Source: Pseudomonas fildesensis (GTDB taxonomy: Bacteria > Pseudomonadota > Gammaproteobacteria > Pseudomonadales > Pseudomonadaceae). Taken from it: DNA of 64,000 bases. Positions within the stretch are counted from its first letter, which is position 1. The number at the start of each line of letters is the position of its first letter. Position numbers and translations under genes: made by a program. The notes under the pieces were generated by a model. It was not told where the DNA came from. It did not search any database and saw nothing but the letters and a program-made list of their open reading frames with translations. The stretch spans positions 248,001 through 312,000 of the forward strand of contig NZ_LFMW01000039.1 in assembly GCF_001050345.1 (NCBI RefSeq), in the 5' to 3' direction. Shown piece after piece: positions 61,877 through 64,000 of this stretch.

Positions 61877-62623
61877 TCAGTCAGCGGGCGTTGCCGCCTC
61901 GTAAGACCGGCGCATACGCTCGCGGCTGTTGGACAAGTGCAAGCGCATGGCGGCGCGCGCCGCGTCAGAGTCGCCTCGCGCGATCGCCTGATAGATGGCT
62001 TCATGCTCGCGACTCAGACGCTCTACATACGGCTCCTTGTCGTTGTTGGCCTGGCGTGTGGAGTGCACCCGCGCACGCGGAAGTATGCTCACTTCAAGGT
62101 GCAACATGATGTCGGTGAAGTAGCGGTTTCCGGTGGACAGGGCAATCTGCTGGTGAAACTGAAAGTCCGCGGCTACGGCATAGTCGGCGCTGATGGCACT
62201 GGACTTGAGGATATCGAGGGAGTCACGCATCAACTGCAGTTGCTCACTCGTACGCCGGTGACTGGCCAGCCCGGCCGCTTCCACTTCCAGGCTGATGCGC
62301 AGCTCAAGCACCGCCAGCACGTCGCCCAGGGTGACAATACTGGCCGGGTCGATTCGAAAGCCGCTCGGGCTCGGAATGTCACAGACAAACGTGCCGATGC
62401 CATGCCGGGTTTCTACCAGGCCTGCAGCCTGCAGGCGGGAGATGGCCTCACGCACCACAGTGCGGCTGACGCCATGTTCTTGCATGACCTGTGACTCGGT
62501 GGGGAGCTTGGCCGAGTTCGCAAGCTCGCCGTCATAGATGCGCCGCGACAGCTCGGCGACCAACTCCTCGGCCATGCTGCGGTGCTTTCGACGAGCAGTG
62601 GGTTGGACGTTCGGGTAGTCCAT
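61877..62623 (-). CDS. GntR/FadR-family regulator of the galacturonate block
   Basis: The 248-residue protein has the winged-helix DNA-binding domain LVAELSRRIYDGELANSAKLPTESQVMQEHGVSRTVVREAISRLQAAGLVETRHGIGTFV and an FCD effector domain (GDVLAVLELRISLEVEAAGLA, then AISADYAVAADFQFHQQIALS). The ATG at 62623 is chosen; an in-frame GTG lies at 62632. The same 13-bp operator that precedes kdgD and the dehydratase recurs as a palindrome 51 bases upstream of this gene. It probably represses the block and itself, and releases on a uronate or aldarate. Confidence 0.85.
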   Translation of the reverse strand: MDYPNVQPTARRKHRSMAEELVAELSRRIYDGELANSAKLPTESQVMQEHGVSRTVVREAISRLQAAGLVETRHGIGTFVCDIPSPSGFRIDPASIVTLGDVLAVLELRISLEVEAAGLASHRRTSEQLQLMRDSLDILKSSAISADYAVAADFQFHQQIALSTGNRYFTDIMLHLEVSILPRARVHSTRQANNDKEPYVERLSREHEAIYQAIARGDSDAARAAMRLHLSNSRERMRRSYEAATPAD

Positions 62624-62673
62624 CAGGAGCACTTATCTCGGTTTGCGAATGAGCACTCATAATAGCTCAAGCG

Positions 62674-62686
62674 GTTGTACGACAAC
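62674..62686. promoter_or_regulatory. Palindromic FadR-type operator upstream of the regulator gene
   Basis: GTTGTACGACAAC is nearly self-complementary and shares GTTGTACGA with the kdgD and dehydratase operators. It lies just upstream of the regulator and is probably its autoregulatory site. Confidence 0.65.
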
Positions 62687-62968
62687 ATGCATCTCATACT
62701 CAGCGTTCAAGCCCTACGAGAAGAACAACCTGATTGGCTCAAGCGACAGCCGCACCACCGACGATGGCAAGCTCAAGGTAACAACCCACAACACCCCCGC
62801 TCGAGAACATCTCCGCGCGCGCTTCGGCCAGGCGGCATTAGCAACCACTTCACCGACTCATTCACCCGGGCGCGCCAGACCTACGGATGCTCCCTGGAGA
62901 AAATCTTCGCTGGCGTCGAAGAGTCAATGTGTTGCCTGGATGCTCATGCCCCGCCTATCCGACGCCTC
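62687..62968. other. Intergenic region without a convincing gene
   Basis: About 280 bases between the regulator operator and the VanR-type sites. Two overlapping open frames (62643-62984 and 62675-63052) lack ribosome sites and family likeness. I see no RNA gene or repeat. Confidence 0.5.
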
Positions 62969-62980
62969 AATGGATCCAAT
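62969..62980. promoter_or_regulatory. VanR-type operator, distal copy
   Basis: AATGGATCCAAT matches the ATTGGATCCAAT half-site repeat recognised by GntR-family VanR in Caulobacter in 11 of 12 bases. It lies 140 bases upstream of vanA. Confidence 0.6.
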
Positions 62981-63070
62981 ATAACCAGAACACAAAAAGA
63001 CAAGTCCGATAATCGCACTATTAATGACCTTAAAACCAAAAAACACGATTGACTCCACTAATCGCCAGCC

Positions 63071-63090
63071 ATTTAATGGATCCATTAAAT
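63071..63090. promoter_or_regulatory. VanR-type operator, proximal perfect palindrome
   Basis: ATTTAATGGATCCATTAAAT is a perfect 20-bp palindrome with the core ATGGATCCAT, 30 bases before the vanA start. It would block transcription without vanillate. Confidence 0.7.
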
Positions 63091-63119
63091 AAGAACAATC
63101 ACTTGCCTGGAGAATCGCC

Positions 63120-64000
63120 ATGTATCCCAAGAACATTTGGTACGTCGCCTGCACACCCGATGAAATCGCTCAAAAGCCCTTGGGTCGGCAGATCTGCGGT
63201 GAAAAAATGGCGTTTTATCGTGGCCCGGAAGGCAACGTCGTGGCCATCGAGGACTTCTGCCCCCATCGCGGCGCACCTCTATCTCTGGGCTATGTCGAAA
63301 ACGGTAATCTGGTTTGCGGCTACCACGGCCTGGTCATGGGTGGCGACGGCAAGACCGTCGAAATGCCTGGGCAGCGGGTGCGCGGCTTTCCGTGCAACAA
63401 GACCTTCGCTGCGGTTGAACGCTACGGCTTCATTTGGGTATGGCCAGGCGATCAGGCCCTGGCCGACCCCGCCCTGATCCATCACCTGGAATGGGCGGTG
63501 AGTGATGAATGGGCCTATGGTGGCGGCTTGTTTGACATCCAGTGCGATTACCGCCTGATGATCGACAACCTGATGGACCTGACCCACGAAACCTATGTTC
63601 ACGCCTCCAGCATCGGCCAGAAAGAAATCGACGAAGCAGCGCCCGTGACAACGGTCGAAGGCGACGAAGTGGTGACCGCCCGGCATATGGAAAACATCAT
63701 GGCCCCGCCGTTCTGGCGTATGGCCCTGCGCGGCAATAACCTTGCCGATGATGTGCCGGTGGACCGCTGGCAGATCTGCCGCTTCACGCCGCCCAGCCAT
63801 GTGCTGATCGAAGTCGGCGTCGCCCATGCCGGCAAGGGCGGCTACAACGCCGCGCCCGAGCATAAGGCCGCAAGCATCGTGGTGGACTTCATCACCCCGC
63901 AAACCGATACCTCGATCTGGTACTTCTGGGGCATGGCGCGCAGCTTCAATCCACAGGACCAGGCACTGACCGCCAGCATTCGCGAAGGCCAGGGGAAAAT
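63120..64000 (+). CDS. vanA: Vanillate O-demethylase oxygenase subunit VanA (3' end beyond window)
   Basis: The frame from the ATG at 63120 (behind GGAGAATCGCC) is open to the window end, about 293 residues. The Rieske motif CPHRGAPLSLG with CGYHG (CxH-x-CxxH) is at residues 44-68. The mononuclear iron motif DNLMDLTHETYVH lies near residue 144-158. It oxidises vanillate to protocatechuate with VanB as reductase. The vanB and vanR genes lie outside the window. Two VanR-type operators precede it. Confidence 0.92.
   Translation, partial: MYPKNIWYVACTPDEIAQKPLGRQICGEKMAFYRGPEGNVVAIEDFCPHRGAPLSLGYVENGNLVCGYHGLVMGGDGKTVEMPGQRVRGFPCNKTFAAVERYGFIWVWPGDQALADPALIHHLEWAVSDEWAYGGGLFDIQCDYRLMIDNLMDLTHETYVHASSIGQKEIDEAAPVTTVEGDEVVTARHMENIMAPPFWRMALRGNNLADDVPVDRWQICRFTPPSHVLIEVGVAHAGKGGYNAAPEHKAASIVVDFITPQTDTSIWYFWGMARSFNPQDQALTASIREGQGK

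Noticed and set aside
62643..63052. Two short open frames between the FadR-type gene and vanA
   Set aside because: They have no ribosome site, no family likeness, and lie across operators.
63049..63477. Open frame of 142 codons at the vanA start
   Set aside because: It is in a different frame from the real vanA, which carries the Rieske and iron motifs.

Overview
The window is chromosomal DNA of a Pseudomonas, most likely of the P. fluorescens group. This rests on the high GC content, a REPIN-type repeat typical of that group, a pseudomonine-type siderophore cluster, OprD-family and KdgM-family porins, a DUF3772/MscS channel and a vanA gene. I see no rRNA, tRNA, insertion sequence, phage or CRISPR array. 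The gene content is metabolic and accessory.

Layout. (1) 1-2156: the end of a molybdenum hydroxylase subunit, its triheme cytochrome c, a small lipoprotein and a small unknown gene. (2) 2173-7375: a compact phosphate transporter pstSCAB behind a candidate Pho box, followed by a Fic-fold-like protein overlapping a HAD-type protein. (3) 7493-9953: a large MscS-family channel and a terminator. (4) 9965-22877: a nitrogen-scavenging block. It holds an amino-acid ABC transporter, an SDR, a 5-oxoprolinase/biotin-carboxylase operon (accB-accC-pxpB-pxpC-degenerate BCCP-pxpA), a Nac-family LysR regulator, and a divergent aminotransferase with an MFS exporter. Three promoters here carry ATA-N9-TAT (Nac-type) sites at the same spacing, and the regulator gene itself has candidate sigma-54 and NtrC sites. 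(5) 22941-24425: an OprD porin, a 51-bp mscS remnant and a terminator. (6) 24445-47652: a pseudomonine/acinetobactin-type siderophore locus. It encodes a TonB receptor, a binding protein, an ATPase, two permeases, two fused ABC half-transporters, an orphan FecI-like sigma factor, two NRPS proteins, a histamine N-hydroxylase and pmsCEAB (salicylate and histamine supply), with three Fur-like sites. (7) 47715-48508: two truncated gene remnants meeting head to head. (8) 48638-62686: a pectin/galacturonate utilisation block. It encodes an exo-polygalacturonase, KDG-aldarate dehydratase, a peptide-family ABC transporter with two paralogous binding proteins, an enolase-superfamily dehydratase, a KdgM-type porin, uronate dehydrogenase and a FadR-type regulator. 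A shared 13-bp operator recurs in the block. (9) 62969-64000: VanR-type palindromes and the start of vanA.

How the genes work together. The nitrogen block looks like one circuit: NtrC and sigma-54 make Nac, and Nac activates three units that import amino acids, act on 5-oxoproline or a related amide, and transaminate. The siderophore block makes a salicyl-threonyl-hydroxyhistamine siderophore on a split assembly line that together resembles VibF. It carries its own outer-membrane and inner-membrane uptake genes. The pectin block cuts galacturonate from polymers outside the cell, imports it through KdgM and the ABC system, oxidises it with uronate dehydrogenase, and dehydrates the aldarate twice to alpha-ketoglutarate semialdehyde.
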